From the NCBI RefSeq assembly GCF_000334455.1, contig NZ_BANX01000003.1:1-64000 (forward strand): DNA of 64,000 nucleotides, read 5' to 3'. Both the position numbers and the translations under genes were made by a program. This document shows, one piece after another, positions 25,535 through 34,762 of this stretch. Under the pieces are notes generated by a model. That model saw only the letters and a list, made by a program, of their open reading frames with translations, made no database searches and was not told the DNA's origin. The stretch's first letter is position 1. Each line of letters opens with the position of its first letter. This DNA is from Gordonia soli NBRC 108243. GTDB lineage: Bacteria; Actinomycetota; Actinomycetes; Mycobacteriales; Mycobacteriaceae.

Positions 25535-26446
25535 ATGACCACGTCGCAGCCGACCGTCCCTGTCCCCGACTCCACCACCTCCGACGTCGCCGTTCTCGGC
25601 CTCGGCGCCATGGGCACGGCTCTGGCCGACGCTCTGCTGGACGCCGGGCGATCGGTGACGGTGTGGAACCGTACGCCGACCAAGACGCAGCCACTCGCCG
25701 CACGAGGGGCAACAGTGGCGCCGACCCCGGCTGACGCGGCCGCGTCTGCACCGGTGGTCATCGCCTGCCTGCTGAACCATCAGAACGTGATGGACGCCCT
25801 TGTCGACGTATCGCAGACGGACCTCTCCCCTGCCGCACAACCGATCCTGGTCGACCTGACCACGACAACACCCGCCGAAGCCCGTCGAACCGCCACCGCG
25901 GCAGCCGAAGCGGGCCGGCGACACCTCGACGGTGCGATCATGGCCATCCCGTCGATGATCGGCCGACCGGAAGCAGCGATCCTCTACAGCGGTGATCCCG
26001 AGGTCTACACCGAGGCCGAGCCGACGCTGCAGATCCTCGGCACGTCACGACATGTCGGCGGCGAACCGGGTCTTGCCTCGATCCGCGACCTCGCACTGCT
26101 CTCCGCGATGTACACGACCTTCGCGGGCTTGCATCAGGCTGTCGCACTGGCGGGTTCGGCCGGCATCACTGCTGCCGACCTGGTGCCGGAGCTCGCCGCC
26201 TTCGTCGGCGCGATGGTGCCGTCCATCCAGAAGGATGTCCCGGCGTTCGACTCCGGCGACCACACGACCGTCGGCCAAGACCTCGTGTTCACCCGCAACG
26301 CCGTCGATCTCATCGTCCGAGCCGCCCGCGAAGAGGGTCGGGAACCGTCCGTGTTGACCGCGGTGCAGAACGTGGTCGCCGGTGAGGTGGAGCGCGGGCA
26401 CGGGCACCTCGACACATCCGCGATGATCGAGGCCTTCCGACGCTGA
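25535..26446 (+). CDS. NAD(P)-binding 6-phosphogluconate dehydrogenase/imine reductase-like protein
   Basis: The 303-residue beta-hydroxyacid dehydrogenase-superfamily enzyme has the Rossmann motif VAVLGLGAMGTALADALL and NADP-preferring WNRTPTK. The C-terminal helical domain (GLASIRDLALLSAMYTTFAGLHQA; DTSAMIEAFRR) is of the imine reductase type. Substrate unknown. It is divergent from the HxlR gene, which suggests stress- or substrate-induced expression. A second, truncated copy of its last 22 codons, differing by silent changes apart from the junction codon, lies 10 kb away at 36499-36568, on the far side of the defence island. Confidence 0.82.
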   Translation: MTTSQPTVPVPDSTTSDVAVLGLGAMGTALADALLDAGRSVTVWNRTPTKTQPLAARGATVAPTPADAAASAPVVIACLLNHQNVMDALVDVSQTDLSPAAQPILVDLTTTTPAEARRTATAAAEAGRRHLDGAIMAIPSMIGRPEAAILYSGDPEVYTEAEPTLQILGTSRHVGGEPGLASIRDLALLSAMYTTFAGLHQAVALAGSAGITAADLVPELAAFVGAMVPSIQKDVPAFDSGDHTTVGQDLVFTRNAVDLIVRAAREEGREPSVLTAVQNVVAGEVERGHGHLDTSAMIEAFRR

Positions 26447-26528
26447 CCGGCGGGAGCGCGGCCGTCGGTGCCCGAGAAAAAACTTCGGCCCCCGATCGAC
26501 ATGCGATCGGGGGCCGAAGTCCTCGTAG
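26376..26528. repeat. Left copy of island-flanking duplication (candidate attL)
   Basis: A 153-bp segment that matches 36498-36648. Its first ~70 bp are the 3' end of the reductase gene, with mostly silent differences between copies. Then comes a diverged spacer of about 28 bp. The last 54 bp (26475-26528) are identical in both copies and hold a terminator hairpin plus CCTCGTAG, whose last three bases are the 3' end of the tRNA gene in the right copy. Confidence 0.85.
26482..26520 (-). terminator. Intrinsic terminator of the defence operon (left copy)
   Basis: A perfect 17-bp stem (arms 26482-26498 and 26504-26520, loop ACATG). On the minus strand it is followed by TTTTTT, so it stops transcripts coming from the island operon. 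It is the duplicate of the initiator-tRNA terminator. Confidence 0.85.
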
Positions 26529-26601
26529 TCCTCGCTGGCGCCAAGGCCAACACCCCAAGATCCAATGGACATCGAGCTGACCAGGCACAATCCAAACAAC
26601 A

Positions 26602-26772
26602 CGTCTCCGATCGCGGGTCACGGAGCAGCTGCGGCGCGACGTCGTTCGGCTGTACGAAGGCGGCATGACGAGTCGCGCGGGTGCCGAGCAAGTCGGACTA
26701 GGGAGAACGACAGTACTGAACGTGCTTAGGCGGGAAGGCGTCGTGATTCGACCGCATGGAGCGAGCTACTAG
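26602..26772 (+). pseudogene. Truncated helix-turn-helix fragment, recombinase-like remnant
   Basis: An open stretch without a start codon, closed upstream by TGA at 26578. It encodes about 56 residues including TEQLRRDVVRLYEGG, AEQVGLGRTTVLNVLRREG and VIRPHGASY, ending at TAG 26770-26772. The pattern is a C-terminal helix-turn-helix like those at the ends of serine recombinases and some transposases. It overlaps the helicase stop by 4 nt on the opposite strand. It is probably the remains of the integrase or resolvase that brought the island; a small unrelated HTH protein is the alternative. Confidence 0.5.
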
Positions 26773-28472
26773 CCGACAAGGGGTGCGGCGCCCTGCGGCC
26801 TGATGATCGCCACTTGGTGTCGTGCACGAGTGATACCTACTCGCAGCAGTCGTCTCGCCGCCGCTCGTTGCGCCTCGGTGTCGGTGTCGCGGAAGAAGCC
26901 CCCCTGGTACTGCCCTTCGACAAGCAGAACGCCATCAAACTCCTTGCCTTTTGCCTTGTGGATAGTCATGAGCACGCAACCGCGTAGGTCGCGCTGGTCG
27001 GACTGAAGCCGACCTGCCTCGAGCGCACGGCGTACCAAGTCGATGGCGCGGCCGTAGCTGCCGCGAAGGTCCCATGCCGACGCAAGTCGGCTTCCGATCT
27101 CATCGGTTGCTCGGAAGAGCCGGACGAACCTGGCGTTGGCCAGCAGATCCGACAAATCGTTCCCAGCTGCCAACAGATCACGCGCGTGTAGCCAGTCCTG
27201 TGCAGGATCACCCTGAAGCACCAGACCGCTGTCGTATGAGGCGGCGAGAGCCTTGGCGCTCGCGAGCCGCTGCGTCTCACCTCTGCGCGCCCGATCTGCA
27301 GCAGTTCGGTACCGCTCGCTGGTCTGACGAGCGGCGTTGCTCGCGTTAGCAGCGTTCTTCGCATCGAAATAATCGGCGATGCGGTCGAAGGTCTGGCCGA
27401 GTGCCACCTCCTTGGGGCAGCCCGGCCATTCGAGAATCGAAGCCACTACCAGGGCAGCCGCTGCCGTGAGGTCGGCGTCCCACAATACGTCGTGCTCGAC
27501 GGGTCTGATCGTCTGGCCGTTGAAATTGTGCTCTTGCGCAAGGATCATCGACAGCTTGCCGACGAGCGCGTTCGTTCTGGCAAGTACGACGACGGAGGGA
27601 TGAGCGATACCCGCCTTGCGGAGCGAGCCGAGCATCCAGACCACACCAGCGTGAACGGTGCTGTCGAAAGCGTTCGCCCAGTATGCGCGCGTGATCACGT
27701 CTTTGGTGTCTGGCAAAGGTCGGTTTATCAGTACGGCGTTGGCGTAATGCAGGATGCCAGCGTTAGGACTTCGATGGTTCTCCCCGCTGAGATCAAACTC
27801 GGCGGGGCCGAGGTGGGCGCGCAGGTGATTAAGGCGCTCCGGATCTACCCTTGAGTCATAGTCGAAGATCCGCTGATCAGGGTCGGCCATAAACACAGTT
27901 TTCGACCGCTCTGAGAGCGTCCGAACAAGCGCCCACTGTGCGTCGTCGGTGTCCTGGAACTCGTCCAGGATGACCACGGGGTACTTATTGGCGAGTAGCG
28001 ATGCAATCGATGCGCTGCCAGCAACGAGTTGGGCGGCAGCGGCTGCGAACTGCCCGAACACGTAGCGGCCTTCCTCCCGTGCCAGGCGTTCGATCTCGGT
28101 GCCCCAGTCTCCTTCGAAGACCGCTTTAGAGAGGTTCTCGTCGCCGGGATAGACGATTCGCGGAGCATGTCCGGTGAGCAGTCGACCATGCGCGCGCAAA
28201 ACCTCCATCGCGAACGCGTGGTAGGTGCGCACCGCGATTTGCCGACGCTCTTCCGAACGCAAAGTATCGCGACACCGGATCTCAACCTGCCGGACGGCAG
28301 CCCGAGAGAAACTGAGGAAGAGGATCTCCTGGCCAGGCTGCAGGACGGGAAGCATCGCTTGGGCTTTCAGAAGCGACAGCGTGGTCTTGCCGGAGCCGGG
28401 GCCGCCGAGTACCAAGACGGGGCAATCGTGGTCCACGGCTCCCTGGGCAGTCTCGGAGAGCTGCAACTCCAC
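26769..28472 (-). CDS. gajB: UvrD/Rep-like helicase, Gabija GajB-type
   Basis: Superfamily 1 helicase of 567 residues. Walker A LVLGGPGSGKTTL (about 21-32), motif II VVILDEFQDTDDAQW (about 166-180), motif IV-type SGENHRS, motif V VLMTIHKAKGKEFDGVLLV and motif VI LLRVGITRARHQVAII are all present. It starts at GTG 28472, 5 nt after the OLD-family gene stop. A UvrD-like helicase directly after an OLD ATPase/TOPRIM gene is the definition of Gabija anti-phage defence, in which GajB is thought to sense or process DNA ends and nucleotide levels. It is somewhat longer than the ~500-residue prototype. It is the last gene of the island operon. Confidence 0.8.
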   Translation of the reverse strand: MELQLSETAQGAVDHDCPVLVLGGPGSGKTTLSLLKAQAMLPVLQPGQEILFLSFSRAAVRQVEIRCRDTLRSEERRQIAVRTYHAFAMEVLRAHGRLLTGHAPRIVYPGDENLSKAVFEGDWGTEIERLAREEGRYVFGQFAAAAAQLVAGSASIASLLANKYPVVILDEFQDTDDAQWALVRTLSERSKTVFMADPDQRIFDYDSRVDPERLNHLRAHLGPAEFDLSGENHRSPNAGILHYANAVLINRPLPDTKDVITRAYWANAFDSTVHAGVVWMLGSLRKAGIAHPSVVVLARTNALVGKLSMILAQEHNFNGQTIRPVEHDVLWDADLTAAAALVVASILEWPGCPKEVALGQTFDRIADYFDAKNAANASNAARQTSERYRTAADRARRGETQRLASAKALAASYDSGLVLQGDPAQDWLHARDLLAAGNDLSDLLANARFVRLFRATDEIGSRLASAWDLRGSYGRAIDLVRRALEAGRLQSDQRDLRGCVLMTIHKAKGKEFDGVLLVEGQYQGGFFRDTDTEAQRAAARRLLRVGITRARHQVAIIRPQGAAPLVG

Positions 28473-28477
28473 GCCAC

Positions 28478-30337
28478 CTACTCCTCGGGCTCTGCAGCAC
28501 CGGCCCCCGGCGCTGCAGTGTCGTCGTCCAGTATCAGTTCAGGCTCGTCCTGGAGCTGTTCGTTGATAGTGAGGAGCGCGTCCCGAATGAAAGCTGGTAG
28601 ATCGGCCTCGGTCTCACACTGCTCGATGAGTGTGCCGGTGTATCCGAAGCCAAACGCATCGCCCTTGCGAGCCTTCAGCACCTTCACTGCCAACTCGGCC
28701 AAGTCGTCATCAGCAACCCGCTCGGCCACGTAGGGATGGCTTGACGGATAGTCGTCGCGCTGCACGACTTCGTCGAGGAAGCTCCGCAACACACGTGTTG
28801 AAACCTGCTTCACCAGGATCTGCTCGATGCCGGTCTCCGGCGACTCCCAGAACTCGTCGAACGACTTGATGTTCTCAGCCGCGTCCGCTGCATCAGGGGC
28901 GTTCAGCTTGTCTCGCATGCCATAGACCCGCTTGCCAAGCGCCTTGAAGATCGGGGCGTACCGCGGCACTTCGCGGTCATTTCCTGCATTGAAGAGGGTG
29001 ACGCCGGTGAGATCAACGTGCGAGTAATCGTCACGGACCTGCTCGAGCGCCGATGAGACGGCGTGCACGGCAACCATCTCCGTCTGACCCTCAAGCACAA
29101 AGACCGCCCGACTCAGGATCGCCTCTGCAAACTGGCGGCGCTGCGTGCGGTATGTCTTAGGCTTGACGCTCGTCGTGTCGATCGGTGCGCCGGAGAATGT
29201 ATTCCCATCGCGCGACAGGATCACTACGTTCTCCGGATCGAACTGCTCGATGACGTAGGGCGAATGGGAGGTGACAATCGACTGTCCCATTTGCTGCACC
29301 ACGTACTTCGTCACGCGCCGCTGGGTGTGAGGAGGAAGGGCGATCTCGGGCTCCTCCATCACGAAGATGACCGACTGGTCTTCCTTGAGGTCCGCGATGA
29401 TCGTCAGCAACGCGAAGACCAGCAGGTTGATCGAGCCAGTGCCCTGCTTGGTGAACGGTACTGAGTGGTTGCTCGGTTGTGTCGCAACGAAGAGTCGGAC
29501 GACTTCACGCAGGTGCTCACGTGTGAGATCTGATGCGAAGAAAGCCGCTGCGTTCTCACTAGGAGCCAGGTTGACAAACTTACCGAGTCGCGTGCGAATG
29601 TTCTCCCGGATGATCCTAAGTTGTTCGATCTCTCCGATGGCCGGATCGAGGTTCTGCAGCGCGCCAAGCGCATCCCGCCACATCTCCTCCGCGCCCTCAC
29701 CGCCTAGCCTGAGTAAGGAGTCGAGCAGCGAACCGCGCTGCAGACTGAGCGCACGAGATCCGGTGCGCAGCGCTCGCAAGAAGATGAAGCCGCAAACCCG
29801 CTTGTGCAAGCGGCTGAACTGCGCGCGGCCCGCGCCAAGTGATGCGCGCTCGTCTTCGTCAAGATCGTCGAGTTCGGGCAGCGGATGATCAAAGAACGTG
29901 TCCCCGATGAAGTCGTCTTCCTCGCGGTCATATCGTCCAATGAAGATCACGGGCAGCGCCCAAACGGTGCCGTCGCCGTCGGCGGATTGGATACTGTCTG
30001 GCTCCTCGTCGATGAACGAAAACGTCTCGTCGTCCCATCGCCGGACGTGCTGGAAGAACCGACGCAACTGTTCGTCCGATAGGTCAGTGAGCACGACGCG
30101 AATACGTATCTCGCGGGGGTCGCCCTCGCCACCAATGTAGTCGCCGTGAGAGAAGTCGTGCTCGTCGATGACGGGGCGACGATAGAGACGTTCTGGCCCC
30201 AATACCAGCTCCAGTGCCTCGCAGACCGTCGACTTCCCGATGTTGTTTCCGCCCACGAGCAGGGTGTGCTGCTGGAACAGCACGTGTCCCGCCACGATTC
30301 CGCGGAAGTTCTCGATTTCGACCTGCCGAACCCTCAT
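28478..30337 (-). CDS. gajA: OLD-family ATPase/TOPRIM nuclease, Gabija GajA-type
   Basis: The 619-residue protein has an N-terminal ABC-like ATPase split around a long insert: Walker A GGNNIGKST (29-37), Walker B SVIFVMEEPEIALP (322-334) and switch His in VTSHSPY (357). A C-terminal TOPRIM-like domain begins RAVFVLEGQTE (Glu 416). The second TOPRIM motif reads VYGMRDKLN (about 471-479), where DxD is expected, so one acidic residue seems missing. Start ATG 30337 (MRVRQVEIENFRG) has AGGGA about 9 nt upstream and matches OLD N-termini; a start at 30454 would overlap hsdR. Class 2 OLD plus helicase equals Gabija. The role is degradation of invading DNA. Confidence 0.8.
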   Translation of the reverse strand: MRVRQVEIENFRGIVAGHVLFQQHTLLVGGNNIGKSTVCEALELVLGPERLYRRPVIDEHDFSHGDYIGGEGDPREIRIRVVLTDLSDEQLRRFFQHVRRWDDETFSFIDEEPDSIQSADGDGTVWALPVIFIGRYDREEDDFIGDTFFDHPLPELDDLDEDERASLGAGRAQFSRLHKRVCGFIFLRALRTGSRALSLQRGSLLDSLLRLGGEGAEEMWRDALGALQNLDPAIGEIEQLRIIRENIRTRLGKFVNLAPSENAAAFFASDLTREHLREVVRLFVATQPSNHSVPFTKQGTGSINLLVFALLTIIADLKEDQSVIFVMEEPEIALPPHTQRRVTKYVVQQMGQSIVTSHSPYVIEQFDPENVVILSRDGNTFSGAPIDTTSVKPKTYRTQRRQFAEAILSRAVFVLEGQTEMVAVHAVSSALEQVRDDYSHVDLTGVTLFNAGNDREVPRYAPIFKALGKRVYGMRDKLNAPDAADAAENIKSFDEFWESPETGIEQILVKQVSTRVLRSFLDEVVQRDDYPSSHPYVAERVADDDLAELAVKVLKARKGDAFGFGYTGTLIEQCETEADLPAFIRDALLTINEQLQDEPELILDDDTAAPGAGAAEPEE

Positions 30338-30413
30338 GCCAGCGCTTCCCTGATCAAGCAGCGTCTCGCGAAAACTCGGCACTTCAATTGCACTTGCTCC
30401 CAGCTGTTTTTCC

Positions 30414-33400
30414 TCACTGGTCGCCTCCAGTGCCCAGCCCGAAGAACCGCTCAAAGAACGCGGCGAGTTTCTGGATCACACGCTGCTTCTTCTCGCCATG
30501 ACCGCCGCCACTCGCGAATCGGGACACAGGAGGCAGCACCTTGGTGATCGCGGTGCCGGTAGTGCGTAGCGCGCCATCGCGGAAGGCCGTCTCGACGAAG
30601 TCGCGCGTGTTGTCGGCACGGAGGTTCTCGTCCTCGATGATCTTGGCCAGCTCAGCTTCGCGCTTGGCCGCGATGAATGCCTGCCACTCTTCGTCGATCG
30701 CTCCGTCGACCGATACCGAGTCGACGAAGTCCTCAATGAGGTCCTTCTTGTTGCGCAGGGTGGGGCTGGCGTCGACCGCGCGAGAGATCTCAGCACGGAT
30801 CTCCTTGTCCTGGCCATCGCCGCCGTGCTCCTCGCGGTACTTGGCGACGAGCATAAGGATGTAGTCGACGTTGATCTCGACTTGCTTGATCAGCTCGACC
30901 TCGAACACCACGTCGTCGTTGATCAGCTCTTTTTCGGCGTCGGTACCTTTGCGGAACTCGGCGTAGAGGTCGAGGTAGACACTGCGGTAGTCCTGCCCCT
31001 GGCGTTGAGTCAGGATCTCGTTGCCGGCGAAGTCGTCAAACGAGGTGAGGATGTTTTCGAGCCGCAGGATCTGCCCGAACAATGCGATGAACTCCTTTTG
31101 CGCATCCTCGCCGACGATCGGCTGTCCAAGCGGAAACGCCGACAGCATCTCGTTCACCTTCTCGGAGTACTCGCTGTAGTACTCCCCGTACGGCTTGAGA
31201 ATGACCACACCGCGTGCGTCCTTGTTGCCGAACAGCTCCAGCGCCTTGTTGGTGGCGTCTTCGAGGTCGCGGAAGGCCACGATGTTGCCGTAGGTCTTCA
31301 CTGAGTTCAGGATGCGGTTGGTGCGGGAGTACGCCTGGATCAAGCCGTGCGCGCGCAGGTTCTTGTCCACGAACAGGGTGTTCAGCGTGGTTGCATCGAA
31401 CCCGGTGAGGAACATATTGACCACGATCACCAGGTCGAGCTCGCGATTCTTCAGCCGCTGTGACAGGTCTTTGTAGTAGTTCTGGAACTTGTCGGCGCTG
31501 GTGTCGTAGCTGGTGCCGAACATCTCGTTGTAGTCGATGATCGCGTCTTCGAGGGCCGAGCGTGCGTCGGTTGGGAGGTCGTCGGTCTCGAAGCCCTCGT
31601 CATCGATGATTCCGCCGTCGACAGCTTCGTTGGCGCCGTAGGAGTAGATGAGCCCAATCTTGAGGCGCTTATCGGCGGCCAGGTTCTCCTGTTCCCACTT
31701 CAACACGTTGTAGTAGATGCGCGCTGCCTGGATCGAAGCAGTAGCGAAAATGGCGTTGAAGCCGCGCACTCGTTTCCGTTCGCGCAGTGCTTCGGCTTGG
31801 CGGCGTGTGCGTGTCGCCTGCGGCACATTGGTCACGACAGAGTGTTCGTAGCTAGATGATCGCTTCGTCTTCTGGTCGAAGTGCTCCAACGTGTACTTGA
31901 CGATCTCACCGATGCGGCGCTCGTCCTGCAGCGCTTTCTCCCGGTCGATCGCCGAGACCTGCTTGTCGTCGGGGTTACCGACCTTGATCGTGTTGATGTA
32001 GTCGATCCGGAACGGCAGCACGTTCTTGTCGGTGATCGCGTCGACGATCGTGTAGGTGTGCAGCTTCTCACCGAAGGCCTGCTCGGTGGTTTTGAACTGC
32101 GGGTTGCCGCCGCTGCCACTGTTCTCGGCGAAGATCGGCGTGCCGGTGAAGCCAAATAGGTTGTAGCGCTTGAAGGCTTTAGTGATGTCGGTGTGCATAT
32201 CACCGAACTGCGAACGGTGACACTCGTCGAAGATGATCACGACGTGCTCGCCTGTGATCGCGTGATTCTTGTTGGCCTTGATGAAGGTCGAAAGCTTCTG
32301 GATCGTGGTGATGATGATCCGGGCGGTTGGGTCTTCGAGTTGCTTCTTCAGGACGCCCGTCGAGGTGTTGGAGTTCGCTGCACCTTTCTGGAAGCGGTCG
32401 TACTCGCGCATCGTCTGATAATCGAGGTCCTTGCGGTCCACGACAAACAACACTTTTTCCACGCTCGGTAGTTTCGAGGCGAGGTGTGCCGTCTTGAACG
32501 ATGTCAGCGTCTTGCCCGAGCCGGTGGTGTGCCACACGTATCCGCCGGCCGCGACGGAGCCAAGCTGCTTGTAGTTCGTGGCGATGTCGATGCGCTGCAA
32601 GATTCGCTCGGTCGCCACAATCTGGTACGGACGCATGACGAGCAACAGCCGATCGGCAGTCAGCACGCAATAGCGGGTCAGGATGTTGAGTAGCGCGTGC
32701 TTGGCAAAAAAAGTCTTCGCAAACGACGTCAGGTCTTGGATCGGTTTGTTCTGCGCATCCGCCCACCAGGAAGTGAACTCGAACGAGTTCGACGTCTTGC
32801 GACCCTTGCTCGGCTTCTGCCCCTCCTTGAGGTGCTGACTACGAGTCGTGTTCGAGTAGTACTTCGTCAGCGTTCCGTTGCTGATGACGAACAGCTGCAC
32901 GTATTCAAACAGCCCAGAGCCCGCCCAGAAGCTATCGCGCTGATAGCGATTGATCTGGTTGAACGCCTCGCGGATGTCGACACCACGCCGCTTGAGCTCG
33001 ATGTGCACCATCGGCAGACCGTTCACCAGGATGGTCACGTCGTAGCGGTTGGCGTAGCGCCCTCCCGCGCTGTCCTCGTCGGCAGGATCGGCTCGGTCAA
33101 CCTCGTACTGGTTGATGACCTGCAGCCGGTTGTTGTGGATGTTCTGCTTGTCCAGGAGCGTGATGTTCTTGGTTGAGCCATCGTCACGCTTGAGGACCTG
33201 GACATGATCCTCCTGGATGCGCACCGTCTTCTCCGCGATGCCGTCGTTCTTCCCGGTGATCTTGTTCTCGAAGAAGTCAGTCCACTCCGCATCCGAAAAC
33301 GTAATCTGGTTCAACGCCCCTAGCTGCGTACGGAGGTTCGCCACCAACTGCGCTTCAGAAGAGATCGCGAGGTACTCGTAGGCTTGCGACTCCAGCAGGT

Positions 33401-33536
33401 TGACTAGCTCACGCTCCAGCGCAGCCTCGGACTGGTACGCAGCCTCCGACGTTGCGTCCGGCACATACTCGGCGACGACCGTACTCTCTGCCGAGACAGC
33501 GATCGGGTCGTACTTGCGTGGCGTCGCCTCACTCAT
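30414..33536 (-). CDS. hsdR: Type I restriction enzyme, endonuclease/translocase subunit HsdR
   Basis: Motor and nuclease of a type I restriction-modification complex. It translocates unmodified DNA and cuts at a distance. The 1040-residue protein has the PD-(D/E)xK nuclease (Asp about 166; IELK with Glu 180 and Lys 182), then SF2 helicase domains: Walker A WHTTGSGKT (about 335-343), DECH box (437-440) and FGFTGTPIF. Its sequence pattern resembles the EcoR124I (type IC) group. ATG 33536 overlaps the hsdS stop as ATGA. It is followed after 76 nt by the Gabija-type gene on the same strand. Confidence 0.93.
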   Translation of the reverse strand: MSEATPRKYDPIAVSAESTVVAEYVPDATSEAAYQSEAALERELVNLLESQAYEYLAISSEAQLVANLRTQLGALNQITFSDAEWTDFFENKITGKNDGIAEKTVRIQEDHVQVLKRDDGSTKNITLLDKQNIHNNRLQVINQYEVDRADPADEDSAGGRYANRYDVTILVNGLPMVHIELKRRGVDIREAFNQINRYQRDSFWAGSGLFEYVQLFVISNGTLTKYYSNTTRSQHLKEGQKPSKGRKTSNSFEFTSWWADAQNKPIQDLTSFAKTFFAKHALLNILTRYCVLTADRLLLVMRPYQIVATERILQRIDIATNYKQLGSVAAGGYVWHTTGSGKTLTSFKTAHLASKLPSVEKVLFVVDRKDLDYQTMREYDRFQKGAANSNTSTGVLKKQLEDPTARIIITTIQKLSTFIKANKNHAITGEHVVIIFDECHRSQFGDMHTDITKAFKRYNLFGFTGTPIFAENSGSGGNPQFKTTEQAFGEKLHTYTIVDAITDKNVLPFRIDYINTIKVGNPDDKQVSAIDREKALQDERRIGEIVKYTLEHFDQKTKRSSSYEHSVVTNVPQATRTRRQAEALRERKRVRGFNAIFATASIQAARIYYNVLKWEQENLAADKRLKIGLIYSYGANEAVDGGIIDDEGFETDDLPTDARSALEDAIIDYNEMFGTSYDTSADKFQNYYKDLSQRLKNRELDLVIVVNMFLTGFDATTLNTLFVDKNLRAHGLIQAYSRTNRILNSVKTYGNIVAFRDLEDATNKALELFGNKDARGVVILKPYGEYYSEYSEKVNEMLSAFPLGQPIVGEDAQKEFIALFGQILRLENILTSFDDFAGNEILTQRQGQDYRSVYLDLYAEFRKGTDAEKELINDDVVFEVELIKQVEINVDYILMLVAKYREEHGGDGQDKEIRAEISRAVDASPTLRNKKDLIEDFVDSVSVDGAIDEEWQAFIAAKREAELAKIIEDENLRADNTRDFVETAFRDGALRTTGTAITKVLPPVSRFASGGGHGEKKQRVIQKLAAFFERFFGLGTGGDQ

Positions 33537-34762
33537 GCTGCGACCGCCTTAAAGGTCAGCAACTTGTCCCGGTAGTACTCGTACTGCTTGCGGCGAGCCG
33601 TCAGCTCAGCGGGAAGTCCAGCGCTGAGATCGTTCACGAGGGAGTTAAACTTATCGAGTGTGGAGACAATCCGACCCTGATCCTCGACACTCGGAACAGG
33701 AATCGAAATCTTAGCTAGGCCGGAAGCAGACAGCCGCTTAACCTTACCTCGCGCGACATGGTTCGCCTTCTGCGAATGGAAGTCACCGGTCTGCACCGCG
33801 TACGCCACATACTTCGGACTCAAATCCGACGTGAACGAGAAGGTATCGTCATGCACGGCGACAGAGCCTTCCCCCAACCACGCAACCGCTTTGCCCACAT
33901 CTTCAACCGTCTCGCCGACGCCCGCGAAAATCACGTCGCGAGGCTTGGCGAATCGCAATTGAGGGGACAGCTCAGATCTGACTTCTCGCACCGCCTCCGA
34001 TGCTGACACACCGTAGTGGGTGTAGATCTCGCCATAATGAATACTGGGTATGCCAGACTCGACGACGTCATTCTTTGTGAATCGACGTCCACGGACGAAC
34101 GTTCCAAGTTCACCCATTTGGACCTTAGGCCCGTCCGCGGCTGCCACGAGCGAATCCCGATAGAAGGCGTACTGGCGGCGGCGAGCTTCCAGCTCTGCCT
34201 CCAGCTCTGCCTCCAGCTCTGCCTCCAGCTCCGTGAACTGATCTAATGTCCGCACAATCTCCCGCTGGACTTCGATAGGCGGTACGGGAATTCGATAGGA
34301 CCTGACACGGTGATCGGTGATCGAGGGGTAGTTTCCTTCAACCTGGTTCGCTTCAACGTATCGCCGGAAGACATCTGCGCCAAGGATATGAGCTAGGAAA
34401 TTCGTGAGGACGATAGAGGTATCCGGCCGCAGCACACAGTAGCCTGTGCTTGCGATCTGCCCGTCATACTCAGCAGGGATCACCGCCCATCGCATTTGCG
34501 CGGGGCGTGTGGTTGCGAAAATCACATCCCCCGTGTGCAAAATCTGCTGTGCGCGACTTGGAGCGTTACTTGAAGTGATGGATACCGTCTCACCGATCCT
34601 GCGCGTCACGCGGTCCACGGAACTTAGATCGATATACCGGAACTCGTCGTCACCCGCGTTGGCCCATTTGATATTGGAGCTTTTCGCAGCGACTTCGCCC
34701 ACTGACTTAAATTCGACGCCCTCAGGTGCTAGCTCCGCGATCAGTTCATCGAGTCGACTCAC
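33533..34762 (-). CDS. hsdS: Type I restriction enzyme specificity subunit HsdS
   Basis: DNA-recognition subunit that sets the methylation and restriction site. The 409-residue protein has two target recognition domains (about 15-170 and 225-370), each followed by a conserved helix (REIVRTLDQFTELEA...RRRQYAFYRD and GRIVSTLDKFNSLV...ARKQYEYYRD). The central spacer helix holds four ELEA units encoded by a 12-bp tandem repeat. In EcoR124I the number of such repeats (TAEL) sets the spacer length of the recognised sequence. GTG 34762 overlaps the hsdM stop as GTGA. The recognition sequence cannot be read from the protein. Confidence 0.92.
   Translation of the reverse strand: MSRLDELIAELAPEGVEFKSVGEVAAKSSNIKWANAGDDEFRYIDLSSVDRVTRRIGETVSITSSNAPSRAQQILHTGDVIFATTRPAQMRWAVIPAEYDGQIASTGYCVLRPDTSIVLTNFLAHILGADVFRRYVEANQVEGNYPSITDHRVRSYRIPVPPIEVQREIVRTLDQFTELEAELEAELEAELEARRRQYAFYRDSLVAAADGPKVQMGELGTFVRGRRFTKNDVVESGIPSIHYGEIYTHYGVSASEAVREVRSELSPQLRFAKPRDVIFAGVGETVEDVGKAVAWLGEGSVAVHDDTFSFTSDLSPKYVAYAVQTGDFHSQKANHVARGKVKRLSASGLAKISIPVPSVEDQGRIVSTLDKFNSLVNDLSAGLPAELTARRKQYEYYRDKLLTFKAVAA
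34184..34231 (-). repeat. 12-bp tandem repeat in hsdS (ELEA x4)
   Basis: Three exact units of GAGCTGGAGGCA (minus strand) plus a fourth with two changed bases encode ELEA-ELEA-ELEA-ELEA between the two target-recognition domains. Slippage by one unit keeps the frame and would change the spacer helix by four residues. Confidence 0.9.

Noticed and set aside
26475-26528. A second tRNA gene at the left end of the island
   Set aside because: The identical core contains only the terminator and the last three tRNA bases. The sequence beyond it does not fold as a tRNA.
34184-34231. CRISPR-like or minisatellite array
   Set aside because: The short repeat lies inside the hsdS coding frame and encodes a helical spacer; there are no unique spacers. 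No CRISPR array was seen anywhere in the window.
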